DNA of 64,000 nucleotides from Billgrantia aerodenitrificans (GTDB lineage Bacteria > Pseudomonadota > Gammaproteobacteria > Pseudomonadales > Halomonadaceae): contig NZ_JABFTV010000004.1 in the NCBI RefSeq assembly GCF_021404405.1, positions 402,499 through 466,498 of the forward strand, given 5' to 3'. The position numbers and the translations under genes are program-made. Below are positions 27,217-36,500 of the stretch, piece after piece (position 1 is the first letter of the stretch; the number at the start of each line of letters is the position of its first letter). The notes beneath the pieces were generated by a model. The model searched no databases. It was not told the origin of the DNA and was given only the letters and a program-made list of their open reading frames with translations.

Positions 27217-27639
27217 ATGGAAAAGTGCATGAAACCGATCATACAAGAAGAGATATCCGGCTGCGGTATTGCCGCGAGCGCTGCCATCGCCGGCATCACA
27301 TACGCCGAGGCCAAGAGGAAGGCTAACTCTCTGGGTATATATGCCGAGGACCCGACACTATGGTCGAGTACCGAGCATGTTCGCAGGCTTCTGCGCGAAC
27401 TCAATGTTTCAGTCGGCCCAAAGACAATACCTTTTGAGGCATGGGAGCAGCTTCCAGACAAGGCGCTTCTGGCGATCAAGTGGCGGATGGAGAAGGGAAA
27501 GCCATTCTGGCACTGGGTCGTTTTTTTCAGGGCTGGGGGCAATGCGATCGTGCTTGATTCAAAGAAAAGCTTGAAATCCAATGTTCGAAGAGACTTCGGA
27601 CGCATGAAGCCCAAGTGGTATATCGCAGTGGCCAACTGA
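27217..27639 (+). CDS. C39-like (papain-fold) cysteine peptidase domain protein
   Basis: Stand-alone 140-residue protein with the C39 pattern: oxyanion Gln10 and catalytic Cys16 in Q-EEISGCGIAASAAIAG, His99 in PFWHWVVFF and Asp114 in AIVLDSKK. In ABC transporters such domains cut double-glycine leaders; free-standing ones are common but largely uncharacterised. There is no signal peptide, transporter or double-Gly peptide gene beside it. The frame opens at GTG 27178, overlapping the VOC stop; I prefer ATG 27217 (GGAAG about 13 nt upstream), with ATG 27229 also possible. Local GC is only about 40% at 27541-27600, well below the flanks. Confidence 0.72.
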   Translation: MEKCMKPIIQEEISGCGIAASAAIAGITYAEAKRKANSLGIYAEDPTLWSSTEHVRRLLRELNVSVGPKTIPFEAWEQLPDKALLAIKWRMEKGKPFWHWVVFFRAGGNAIVLDSKKSLKSNVRRDFGRMKPKWYIAVAN

Positions 27640-27692
27640 CGCTGGGTAGCAGTGTGTGGCCTCCTTAAGAAAGGAAAAAAGCAGGGAAAGCG

Positions 27693-28418
27693 ATGAACCA
27701 AGACGAAATCAAGGCATTGTTCGATCAGCAGGCTTCCAGCTACGACGCGCAGTGGGCGAAGACGTTGCCGATACGGAGTTGCCTGCACATGTTGCTGAAT
27801 GCGGCCTTTGCCGAGCTACCCGAAAGTGCTCACTTGCTTTGTGTCGGGGTAGGAACGGGAGCGGAGCTGTCTCACCTTGCTCATAACCATCCCACTTGGA
27901 AGTTCACTGCCGTAGAGCCCTCTGGTGCGATGCTGGATATCTGCCGGGAACAGGCAGAAACGGAGGGCTTCTCGGGGCGCTGTCAATTTCACGAGGGCTA
28001 TCTGGAATCGCTTCCTGGCGCCCAGGTATTCGATGCTGCGACCTGCTTGCTGGTGTCGCAGTTCATTCTCGACCAGCAGGCGCGTTCCGACTTCTTCCAC
28101 CAAATAGCCCGCAGACTCAAGCCGGGTGGTCTTCTCGCCAGCTCTGATTTGGCCTCGGATGTGGCATCACCCGAGTATGAGGTGTTGCTGCGCGCCTGGA
28201 TGAACATGATGGCGCAGGCGGATATTACCCCCGAGGGGATAGCGCGCATGCGCAAGGCCTATGCCAACGACGTCGGCGTCCTTCCGCCAAGCAAGGTGGC
28301 CGCCATCATCGAAGCCGGAGGCTTCGAGCCGCCCGTGCAGTTCTTCCAGGCCGGCCTGATTCACGCCTGGCTGTCGAAGCGCACCGATAGTAGTGCCATC
28401 CATGGGTCAAGGAGGTGA
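27693..28418 (+). CDS. Class I SAM-dependent methyltransferase
   Basis: Cytosolic methyltransferase of 241 aa. Motif I is LLCVGVGTGAELSHL (SAM binding), followed by the acidic FTAVEPSGAML, motif post-II FDAATCLLVSQFI and motif III RRLKPGGLLASSD. Similar to UbiE/Tam-like enzymes; the substrate is unknown. AGGGA precedes ATG 27693. It ends 1 bp before the SH3-like gene, whose RBS lies within its last codons, so the two are probably co-expressed. Confidence 0.85.
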   Translation: MNQDEIKALFDQQASSYDAQWAKTLPIRSCLHMLLNAAFAELPESAHLLCVGVGTGAELSHLAHNHPTWKFTAVEPSGAMLDICREQAETEGFSGRCQFHEGYLESLPGAQVFDAATCLLVSQFILDQQARSDFFHQIARRLKPGGLLASSDLASDVASPEYEVLLRAWMNMMAQADITPEGIARMRKAYANDVGVLPPSKVAAIIEAGGFEPPVQFFQAGLIHAWLSKRTDSSAIHGSRR

Positions 28419-28419
28419 T

Positions 28420-28785
28420 ATGAGCACTTCTAAATATCTTGTCGTCACTCCTCATGTGAGCGAATTTCCCGCCCCCATTATTTTCAAAAAGGGGGCCTTT
28501 CTCACCGTTGGCGAAAAATACGAGGGAAAGGCGGACTGGGAGAACTGGTTTTTTTGCAGCGCACCAGGGCAGGAGCCAGGCTGGGTGCCTGGCCAGATCA
28601 TTGAATTTCTGGATGGCTCGACCGGGCGTGCGCTCGATGACTATACGGCGAGAGAGCTCAATGTAGAGCAAGGAGAGTTGCTGGTCGGCAAGAGGGAGCT
28701 GAATGGCTGGCTATGGTGTGAGAAAGCTGACGATACGGAACCGGGCTGGGTGCCGCTAGAAAACCTGAAGAAAGTCGATGATTGA
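28420..28785 (+). CDS. Small protein with two SH3-like repeats
   Basis: 121-residue soluble protein built of two related ~55-residue units, each ending in the same signature: EPGWVPGQIIEF (about 47-58) and EPGWVPLENLKKV (about 107-119). The second unit reads like a classic SH3 domain: ALDDYTARELNVEQGELL (ALYDY-like), GWLWCEK and GWVP. No signal peptide, so it is not the usual periplasmic bacterial SH3b type. Likely a protein-protein interaction adaptor; partner unknown. A perfect GGAGGTGAT RBS precedes ATG 28420. Confidence 0.75.
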   Translation: MSTSKYLVVTPHVSEFPAPIIFKKGAFLTVGEKYEGKADWENWFFCSAPGQEPGWVPGQIIEFLDGSTGRALDDYTARELNVEQGELLVGKRELNGWLWCEKADDTEPGWVPLENLKKVDD

Positions 28786-28799
28786 AGGGGGACGTGGCG

Positions 28800-29048
28800 A
28801 TGCCATTTTCGGAGGCTGAAAGAACGGCTTTGCTGTCGGTACGTGGGGTTGGGCCGACCGTCGTCGCCAGGCTTGAGCAGATGGGTTTTCAGTCACTGGT
28901 ACAGCTAAGTGAAGCGAGTCTTGACGAGATCGTTTCAGCGGGCGCAGCCATCTCAGGCTCCACCTGCTGGAAGAACAGCCCCCAAGCTCGAGCCGCCATC
29001 CAAGGGGCTATTGAACTGGCGCAGGTTCAGCAGGAGTGTAGCGAGTAA
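28800..29048 (+). CDS. Small helix-hairpin-helix protein
   Basis: 82-residue soluble protein with one helix-hairpin-helix motif, LLSVRGVGPTVVARLEQMGFQSLVQLSEASLDEIV (residues about 11-45), of the kind that binds nucleic acid backbones or mediates dimerisation. The C-terminal half (GSTCWKNSPQARAAIQGAI) is a second helical hairpin. It resembles small stand-alone HhH proteins of unknown function. I use ATG 28800 with GGGGGA 7 nt upstream, rather than the TTG at 28782. Located 14 bp behind the SH3-like gene. Confidence 0.72.
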   Translation: MPFSEAERTALLSVRGVGPTVVARLEQMGFQSLVQLSEASLDEIVSAGAAISGSTCWKNSPQARAAIQGAIELAQVQQECSE

Positions 29049-29075
29049 CGGAAAGCATTCGAGAGGAGGCGTGCC

Positions 29076-29690
29076 ATGTCCAAGCCTGAGCCAATTAGAA
29101 ACCCTATGTGGGCTGCGTATTATCAGTCTCACGAGGGACGTCCGGTATCACCGCTTCTCAAGCGGGCTCTTACCTGTGTCGACGAAGGGGTGATGTATCG
29201 TCAAGCCGTCGATCTTGGATGTGGGGCCGGTCATGAAACCTGCTTTCTGATCGAAACCGGTTGGCAGGTCCTGGCCGTGGACAAGGAGCCACAAGCCATT
29301 GAGCGAGTTCATCGACTTATCGATCAAGATTATCACTCGCGCCTCGATGTGAGAGCGATCGCATTTGAAGAGCTTGCCGAGCTGCCTGATGCGACGCTGA
29401 TCCACGCAGGACTGAGCTTGCCATTCTGCCATCCGAAGAGCTTTGCATCTCTCTGGACAATGATTCTCTCTTCCCTGACACCGGGAGGTGTCTTTGTTGG
29501 TCAATTGTTTGGCGATAGAGATGATTGGTCCAGCAACCCAGCCATGACTTTTCATTCGGGGGCAGCAGTAGCCGATCTTCTTGATGGTCTTGATATACGC
29601 TTTATGCGTGAGCTGGATGAGGATGGGAAGAGCCTGCGAGGGCCGAAGCGTTGGCACAGGTTCGATATCATTGCTACCAAGCCGGCGTGA
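29076..29690 (+). CDS. Class I SAM-dependent methyltransferase (TehB-like)
   Basis: Second methyltransferase of the cluster, 204 aa. Motif I AVDLGCGAGHETCFLIETGWQVLAVDKEP is typical of TehB/UbiE-type enzymes, with ATLIHAGLSLPFCHPKSF and LTPGGVFVGQLFGDRDDW further on. Substrate unknown; tellurite or small-molecule detoxification is a family possibility only. Starts 28 bp after the HhH gene with AGGAGG 10 nt upstream. Confidence 0.85.
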   Translation: MSKPEPIRNPMWAAYYQSHEGRPVSPLLKRALTCVDEGVMYRQAVDLGCGAGHETCFLIETGWQVLAVDKEPQAIERVHRLIDQDYHSRLDVRAIAFEELAELPDATLIHAGLSLPFCHPKSFASLWTMILSSLTPGGVFVGQLFGDRDDWSSNPAMTFHSGAAVADLLDGLDIRFMRELDEDGKSLRGPKRWHRFDIIATKPA

Positions 29691-29770
29691 CAATTATCGA
29701 GATTCAAAAAAAGGAGCGGGAGATCTCACTCCAGACTGTAGCTGCACCGTTCAATAAAAAAGGAATAGCC

Positions 29771-30249
29771 GTGACGGATTTGATAACGACAGAGGTGCGA
29801 GAGGTGGCAGAGCGCAGCGTTCTCTGCTGGCTGGCGACCTCCGATGAAGCTGGACAGCCCAACGTTTCCCCCAAGGAGATATTCGCGGTCCTGGATGACA
29901 CGACAGTAGTGGTGGCGAACATCGCTTCTCCGACCTCTTCCAGGAATATCCGAGTCAATGAGAAGGTATGCTTGAGCTTCATCGATATTTTCGTGCAAAA
30001 AGGGTTCAAGGTGACGGGTGTTGCACGTGAAGTGAAAGCACGAGCTGCGGACTTCTCTCGTTGGCTGAGCCGCTTCTCGAAATGTCCGGGGAGCGCTTTC
30101 CGATTCACAGCGTTCTCGTGGTGAGCCCCACGGCCGTTGAGCCTATCCTCGCTCCCAGCTACAGGTTCTATCCCGCAGAGACCACCGAAGAATCTCAGAT
30201 CCGCTCTGCGCTTCGTGCCTATGGGGTCAGCAGAGAGGAGCATGGCTAA
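29771..30249 (+). pseudogene. Pyridoxamine 5'-phosphate oxidase-like flavin-binding protein, frameshifted
   Basis: The first part (GTG 29771, AGGAA before it) gives TDLITTEVREVAERSVLCWLATSDEAGQPNVSPKE and VVVANIASPTSSRNIRVNEKVCLSFIDIF, a PNPOx-like split barrel. This frame ends in a foreign tail at 30124. The natural continuation, AEPLLEMSGERFPIHSVLVVSP to the stop at 30249, lies in another frame overlapping from 30061. The break is near 30040-30065, a one-base indel. Either a decayed gene or a sequencing error; intact relatives are ~155 aa. Last gene of the accessory cluster. Confidence 0.75.
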
Positions 30250-30311
30250 ACCTCAACCTTCAGCGACCTCAGCCGATAACAATAGGAAAGGCCCACGAGG
30301 GGAGAGCCGCC

Positions 30312-32669
30312 ATGAGCCGGATTCGTAGCATGCAGAGCCGTGCTGAGGATGCTCGCACTGCCGTTTGCGAGTTTCATCAGGGGGTGGTGCAGCCCGATAC
30401 CGAGCTGGTGCTGTTCTTCTGTTCCAGCCACTACGATCTGGCGGCGCTGGCGGACGAGATGAACCGTCTGTTCGGCGACATCCCCGTGGTGGGGTGCACC
30501 ACAGCGGGGGAGATCGGCCCTCTGGGCTATCTCGACCACACGCTCACCGGCGTAAGTTTCCCGGCCGGCAGCTGTACGGCGGTAACCGGGCGGCTGGATG
30601 CCCTTCAGCAGTTCAGCATCGCTCGTGGCCAGGCGTTCACCGATGCGCTGCTGCAGCAGCTCGGTGAGCGGGCGACAAGACCGAGCGGCGGAAACAGCTT
30701 CGGGTTTCTGCTCATTGATGGCCTCTCCGTCCGAGAAGAGCAGGTGGCGCGAACGCTGCAAACGGCGTTAGGCGATATCGTACTGGTGGGCGGCTCGGCG
30801 GGCGACGACCTGTGTTTCAGCCAAACCCAGGTGTTCCATGACGGGGCTTTCCACAGTGACAGCGCCGTGCTGACCGTATTGCAGACCGACTACCCGTTCC
30901 GTCTGTTCAAGGCCCAGCATTTCCTCTCGCTGGAGGAGCGCCTGGTCGTCACCCGAGCCGATGCGGAGCAGAGGGTCGTCTATGAGATCAATGGCATACC
31001 CGCCGCTCAGGCTTATGCCGAGCTGATCGACGTCTCGGTGGCGGCGCTCGAGCCTCATCATTTCGCTGCTGCGCCGGTGGTCGTACTGATCGATGGCACC
31101 GATTACGTACGCTCGATACAGAAGGCCGGTCCGGATGGCAGCCTGACCTTCTACAGCGCCATTGACGAAGGCCTGGTCCTGCGCGTGGCCGAAGGTATGG
31201 ATCTGGTCTCCGACCTGGAGGCGACCATGGGGCAGTTGAGCGAGGAACTGGGCCCGCCGCAGCTGGTGCTTGCCTGCGACTGCATTCTGCGCAACCTGGA
31301 GGTCACGCAGAAGAATACCAAGATGGCGGTGGAGGCGGTTTTCGACCGCCACAATACGGTCGGCTTCAGCACCTATGGCGAGCAATACGGCGGCGTGCAC
31401 ATGAACCAGACGCTGACGGGCATCGCCATTGGCGCTTGTGACCATAGCGAAACGAGCGGCTCGTCGAGTGGGTGGAGCCTGTCAGGCAGCCGTACGGAAC
31501 GGGTGATGCAATCCGATGCCGCTCAGCCGATGCCGCGGCGACAGCTTGGAGCCGAGCAGCTGCAGAAGATGGTGCAGGCCTTGATGGATCGAGCCGAGCG
31601 CAGCACCAGCGTGCGCGGCTCCGGTTTCAGTCTCTTCCAGACCGCGGTGATGCTGGAGGATCAGGTGCGGGCGCGAACCAAGGAGTTGGAAGCGGCGCTG
31701 CGCGAGAACGAGCAGATCAATCGTGCCCTGCAGCAGGTGCAGGAGGATATGGAACGGGAGATCCGTGAGCGGCGCGAGGCTCTCGTGGCGCTGGAGCGTG
31801 AGAGGGAGGAGCAGCAAGTCCTCATCGGTAAATTGGAAGAGGCCCACAATCAGCTGCTTCAGTCGGAGAAGCTCGCTTCGATCGGCCAGCTTGCCGCGGG
31901 TGTCGCCCATGAGATCAACAATCCCATCGGCTTCGTCAGCTCCAACCTCAACACTCTGCGTCAGTACATCGACGATCTGCTGCGCCTGGTCGACCTCTAC
32001 GAGACGGTCGAGCCGTCATTGACGAGCGAGGCGGCCGAGCGGATCGCCCAGCTCAAGACGGAGCTCGAACTGGACTATCTGCGCGAGGATGTCGGTGCGC
32101 TGATTGCCGAGTCGATCGACGGTACGGCCCGGGTACGGCGTATCGTTCAGGATCTGCGCGATTTCTCCCGTACCGGTGCTACCGACTGGCAGCTTGCCGA
32201 TCTTCATCAGGGCCTGGAGAGCACGCTCAACGTGGCGACCAATGAGATCAAGTACAAGGCCACGATAGTAAGGGAGTATGGCCAACTGCCGGCGGTCGAG
32301 TGCGTGCCGGCTCAGCTCAACCAGGTCTTCCTCAATCTGCTGGTCAATGCGGCTCAGGCAATCGAGGAGCACGGCACCATCACGCTGCGCACCGGCTGCG
32401 AAGGCGATCAGGTGTGGCTCGCTTTTGCCGATGACGGGGCGGGGATACCTGCCGAGCTGCAGTCGCGTATCTTCGACCCCTTTTTCACCACCAAGCCGGT
32501 CGGCCAGGGCACCGGCCTCGGCTTGTCGCTCTCCTATGGCATCGTGCAGAAACACGGGGGGCGCATCGAGCTGGATAGCCGCCCCGGAGAGGGCACGACC
32601 TTCACCCTCTGGCTGCCAATTCGGCGCATACCGGACGAAAGCGCTTCAGCGGTTGAACAGCCACAATAA
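30312..32669 (+). CDS. FIST-domain sensor histidine kinase (soluble)
   Basis: A 785-residue cytosolic kinase. FIST N- and C-domains occupy about 20-390 (LVLFFCSSHYDLAALADEM, VVGCTTAGEIGPLGYLD, GGSAGDDLCF, FSTYGEQYGG). A coiled coil (about 450-525) follows, then HisKA with His533 (LASIGQLAAGVAHEINNPIGFVSSNL), and HATPase with N-box NQVFLNLLVNAAQAI and G-boxes DDGAGIP and GTGLGLSLSYGIV. FIST domains sense small ligands; the NosP type binds heme and nitric oxide. Here sensor and kinase are one polypeptide. No receiver-domain gene is adjacent, so the partner is unknown. The 3' end overlaps the convergent DUF2905 gene by 24 bp. Confidence 0.9.
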   Translation: MSRIRSMQSRAEDARTAVCEFHQGVVQPDTELVLFFCSSHYDLAALADEMNRLFGDIPVVGCTTAGEIGPLGYLDHTLTGVSFPAGSCTAVTGRLDALQQFSIARGQAFTDALLQQLGERATRPSGGNSFGFLLIDGLSVREEQVARTLQTALGDIVLVGGSAGDDLCFSQTQVFHDGAFHSDSAVLTVLQTDYPFRLFKAQHFLSLEERLVVTRADAEQRVVYEINGIPAAQAYAELIDVSVAALEPHHFAAAPVVVLIDGTDYVRSIQKAGPDGSLTFYSAIDEGLVLRVAEGMDLVSDLEATMGQLSEELGPPQLVLACDCILRNLEVTQKNTKMAVEAVFDRHNTVGFSTYGEQYGGVHMNQTLTGIAIGACDHSETSGSSSGWSLSGSRTERVMQSDAAQPMPRRQLGAEQLQKMVQALMDRAERSTSVRGSGFSLFQTAVMLEDQVRARTKELEAALRENEQINRALQQVQEDMEREIRERREALVALEREREEQQVLIGKLEEAHNQLLQSEKLASIGQLAAGVAHEINNPIGFVSSNLNTLRQYIDDLLRLVDLYETVEPSLTSEAAERIAQLKTELELDYLREDVGALIAESIDGTARVRRIVQDLRDFSRTGATDWQLADLHQGLESTLNVATNEIKYKATIVREYGQLPAVECVPAQLNQVFLNLLVNAAQAIEEHGTITLRTGCEGDQVWLAFADDGAGIPAELQSRIFDPFFTTKPVGQGTGLGLSLSYGIVQKHGGRIELDSRPGEGTTFTLWLPIRRIPDESASAVEQPQ

Positions 32670-32846
32670 CCCGCTGATGAGCAGACTCAACAGGACCATG
32701 GTGGTCACAGGAAAGTAGAACGAGAAGTTCTCGCGTCGTATGACGATATCTCCCGGCAGCTGGCCAAGGGGTAGCTTGGAGAGCCATGGCCAGAACAGGC
32801 CGATGAGGACGATACACAGGCCGATGACGATCAGAGTGCGGGACAT
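32646..32846 (-). CDS. DUF2905 family small membrane protein
   Basis: 66-residue inner-membrane protein with two hydrophobic segments (TLIVIGLCIVLIGLFWPWL and VTTMVLLSLLISGLLWLF) joined by the family's conserved GQLPGDIVIRRENFSFYFP. Function unknown. GGGAGG lies 4 nt before ATG 32846. Its last 24 bp overlap the end of the FIST kinase gene on the other strand. Confidence 0.9.
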   Translation of the reverse strand: MSRTLIVIGLCIVLIGLFWPWLSKLPLGQLPGDIVIRRENFSFYFPVTTMVLLSLLISGLLWLFNR

Positions 32847-32881
32847 CCTGCCTCCCGTTCCGTTTGCGCTTGCCTAGGACG

Positions 32882-32909
32882 AACCGTACCGGCGGCTGCC
32901 GGTACGGTT
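32882..32909 (-). terminator. Hairpin downstream of the NTF2-like gene
   Basis: A perfect 12-bp stem (AACCGTACCGGC 32882-32893, GCCGGTACGGTT 32898-32909) with a 4-nt loop, 24 bp after the stop of the gene at 32934-33515. No U-run. Confidence 0.65.
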
Positions 32910-32933
32910 GAGGTTGGCTTGCGCTTACTCTTC

Positions 32934-33515
32934 TTACTCCTCTGGGCTGAAGGGCAGAGATGAGTGGTGCAGCACGATGCGCAGCTCACCTTCATCGTCC
33001 AGGTGATAACCCCAGGTCTTGTCCACGGTGGTGGTGTTGCCTTCGGCATCGAGGATGGAGACGTTGCCCATGGTCAGGGCGACGTCGCCGCTGATCAGGA
33101 TGGCGGCATTTTCGATGGTGACTTCCTGCCAGCCCTTCAGGGCAAAGCCGCTGTCGTCACTGTACTCATCGCTGTGGCCGACGAAGTAGGCCAGTGCGCC
33201 TTCGGGCGTCGTACGGAAGGTTTGCGGCGCGGCGGCCAGGGTGGGTTTGAAGAGCACGGCACCCATGTCGTAGCCGTAGGCGCTGTCTATCACTTCCTGT
33301 GCCAGTTCGCGGGCGGCGTCGATGCCTTCAGCCTCATAGGTATTGGAAATGGCAACCAGGGCGTCGCCCCAGGCTTGCTGTGCTGCCAGCACCTGTTCTT
33401 CGGTGATGTCACCACTCAGGTGAGTGACCTGCGTGGCACTTGCCAAGCCTGCAGTACCGAGGCCGAGTCCGAGCCCAAGAGCCGTGGCAGTCACCAGTGG
33501 CTTGATCTTCATCAT
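32934..33515 (-). CDS. Exported protein with NTF2/SnoaL-like fold
   Basis: 193-residue secreted or periplasmic protein: signal peptide MMKIKPLVTATALGLGLGLG... with cleavage near ASA-T, then an NTF2-like cone (QVLAAQQAWGDALVAISNTYEAEGIDAARELAQEVIDSAYGYDMGAVLFKPTLAA, GWQEVTIENAAILISGDVALTMGNVSILDAEGNTTTVDKTWGY, RIVLHHSSLPF). Similar proteins are often left as hypothetical; the ...HHSSLPF ending is typical of their association domain. Ligand unknown. AGGAG precedes ATG 33515. Confidence 0.75.
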   Translation of the reverse strand: MMKIKPLVTATALGLGLGLGTAGLASATQVTHLSGDITEEQVLAAQQAWGDALVAISNTYEAEGIDAARELAQEVIDSAYGYDMGAVLFKPTLAAAPQTFRTTPEGALAYFVGHSDEYSDDSGFALKGWQEVTIENAAILISGDVALTMGNVSILDAEGNTTTVDKTWGYHLDDEGELRIVLHHSSLPFSPEE

Positions 33516-33566
33516 CCATCTCCTGTCGATAAGTCCATGTAAGGTCTAGTGATCAAGCCTGCAAGC

Positions 33567-36500
33567 TTACCAGTTCAACTGGCGCAGGTGGGTCAGAATT
33601 CCCTGCAGCGGGTGCGGCAGGGCCTGGCCGGAGAGGCGGCTGGCCTGGCTGCGGCAAGAGTAGCCGGTGGCCAGCAGGCGGCCCTGGCTGGTTGCGTCCT
33701 CGACCACCGGCTGCCACGACTGAGAATAGATGGTCTTCGAGGTTTCCAGGTTGCGCGCTTCGTGGCCGTAGGTGCCGGACATACCGCAGCAGCCGGTGGC
33801 GATGAGCTCGAGCTCGAAGCCGAAGGCGGCAAACACCTGCTGCCACGCCTTGGGGCTGCCCGGAGCGTTGGTTTTCTCGGTGCAGTGGGAAAGCAGCCGG
33901 AAGCTCGGGGCGTCGAGTTTCTCGAGTTCCCGGGCCAGGGCCGGCGGTACCAGGCGCTTGCCCTGAGCTACCAGCCACTCCTGCAGCATCAGCACCTCGG
34001 GCACGGCAGCGGGGCCCAGCGCCTTCACGTACTCCTGGCGGTAGGTCAGGGTCATGGCCGGGTCGATGCCCACCAGCGGTACGCCGAACTCGGCCAGGGC
34101 GCGCAGCCGTCGCGCCTGCTTCTCCGCGGTGCGCTCGAAGGCGCCAAGGAAGCCCTGCACGTGCAGCGGCTTGCCGTTGGCCGTATAGGGGGCGACGAAC
34201 ACCTTGATGTCCAGACGCGAGAGCAGCTCGACGATGTCCATCACCAATTCTGCCTCGAAGTGGCTGGTGAAGGCGTCCTGCACGAGCACCACGCTTCTGG
34301 CCTTCTGCGCCTCGCTGAGCAGGCCCAGCGAGATCGGCGTGGCCTCGGCGACACCCCAGGCACGCAGCTGCTTGGTCAGTCGTGCGCGAGAGAGGCGCGG
34401 GCTGTCGACCAGGCCGACGTGCTGGGACAGCAGGCGGTCCACCAGGCGCTGATTCAGCGCGGTGTTGTACAGCGGCGCGGCATGGGCGAGATAGGGCACG
34501 AAGAACTCCATGCCGCCGATCAGGTAATCCCGCAGCGGGCGCAGGTAGCGGCCGTGGTAGACCTCGAGGAACTGCGAGCGCGAGTCCGGCACGTTGACCT
34601 TGATTGGGCACTGACCGGCGCAGGACTTGCAGGCCAGGCAGCCCGCCATGGCGTCGTAGACCTCATGGGAGAAGTCGGCCTCGTCGCGGCGACGCCAGGT
34701 GTTGCGCACCCGCGTCGGAAAGGAGGTAATGAAACCCCATACCCCCTCGCGGCGCTTCTCTTTAGCTTCTTCGACCAGGTCGATCCCGGCATTGCCCTGC
34801 AGGCGCAGCCATTCGCGGACGAGGCTGGCGCGTCCCTTGGGCGAGTGGATGCGGTCGCGGGTCGCCTTCCACGAGGGGCACATGGCGTCGTCGGGGTCGT
34901 AGTTGTAGCAGGCGCCGTTGCCGTTGCAGTACACCGTGGCGGCGTGGGCCTGCCACACGCGCTCGTCGATCTGGCGGTCGAGCTGGCCGCGGGTGGGCAC
35001 GCCGTCGATGGTCAGCAGGCCCGGGTCGACCAGCTTGACGGGAGCTTCTGCATTGGTGTCGGCAGGCGTGGCAATTTTCCCCGGGTTCAACTGATTGTGG
35101 GGGTCGAAGGCAGCCTTGACCCGCTGCAGGCTGGGGTAGAGCTCGCCGAAGAACTTGGGCGCGTACTCGGAGCGCACGCCCTTGCCGTGCTCGCCCCACA
35201 GCAGGCCGCCGTACTTGTGGGTCAGCTCAGCCACCTCGTCGGAGACTTCGCGGATCAGCCGCTCCTGCTCGGGATCCTTCATGTCGATGGCGGGGCGCAC
35301 GTGGAGTACACCGGCATCGACGTGGCCGAACATGCCGTAGCTGAGCCCACGGGCGTCCAGCGCGGCGCGGAACTCGGCGATGAAGTCGGCCAGATGCTCC
35401 GGCGGTACCGCGGTGTCCTCGACGAAGGGGATCGGCCGCTTCTCGCCCTTCTCGTCGACTCTGGCATTGCCCAGCAGACCCACGGCGCGTTTGCGCATGC
35501 CGTAGACCTGCTGAATCTGGGCGCGACCCTGGGCCAGGGTGAAACCGAGGCGGGGCACGCTCTCATCCGCTTCCAGGTGACGACAGAAGGCAGCCACCCG
35601 CTCGGCGAGCCGCTCGGGATCGTCGTCGTTGAACTCGATCATGTTGATGCCGCGAATGGCCGCCGCCTGGCGTTCGGCCGTGACGGTATCGCCCTCGGCT
35701 GCGCCGGTTTTGCCCTCGGCAGATCCCTGGGGTGCCTCGCTGGGAAAGAACTCCGCCACGCTGTCCCAGACGAAGTCCTCCATGGCCAGCAGCAGCACCT
35801 TGTCGTCCACCGTCTCGATGGAAGTGGGTTTGGCGGCAAGCGCCTGCGGCTGGTCTTGTGAAGAACCCATCAAGGCCTTGGCGTCGCGCAGGGCATCCAT
35901 GAAGCCGGCATAGCGCACGTTGACCAGGGTCGAGTGCCTGGGAATCGGCAATACGTTGAGCACCGCCTCGTTGAGGAACCCCAGCGAGCCCTCGGAGCCG
36001 CACAGCAGGCTGTTCATGTCGAGGCGGCCTTGCGCGTCCCTGAGATGCGCCAGGTCGTAGCCGGTCAGGCAGCGGTTGAGCGGCGGGAACTTGGCTGCGA
36101 TCAGCTCGCGCTGAGTGTCGATGATTTCCCGCGCGGTGCGGTAGGCGTTGCCGATCGCGCCGCTGTGATGGCACAGCGTCTCCAGCTCGCTATCGTCCAC
36201 CGGGCGGCTGACCAGCCGCTCGCCGCCGAGCAGTACGCTGTCGAGTTCGAGCACGTGATCGCGGGTCTTGCCGTATTCGCAGCTGCCCTGACCGCTGGCG
36301 TCGGTGGAGATCATGCCGCCGATGGTGGCGCGGTTGGAGGTGGAGAGGTCCGGGGCGAAGAACAGCCCATGAGGCTTCAGCGCCGCGTTGAGCTGATCCT
36401 TGACCACCCCGGCCTGCACCCGCACGCGGCGGTTCTCCACGTCGATCTCGAGTATCCGGTTCATATGACGGGACACGTCCACCACCAGCCCATCGGTGAG

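Noticed and set aside
33549..35861. Plus-strand 770-codon frame opposite ydiJ
   Set aside because: Antisense shadow of a GC-rich gene, with no start signal or recognisable domain.
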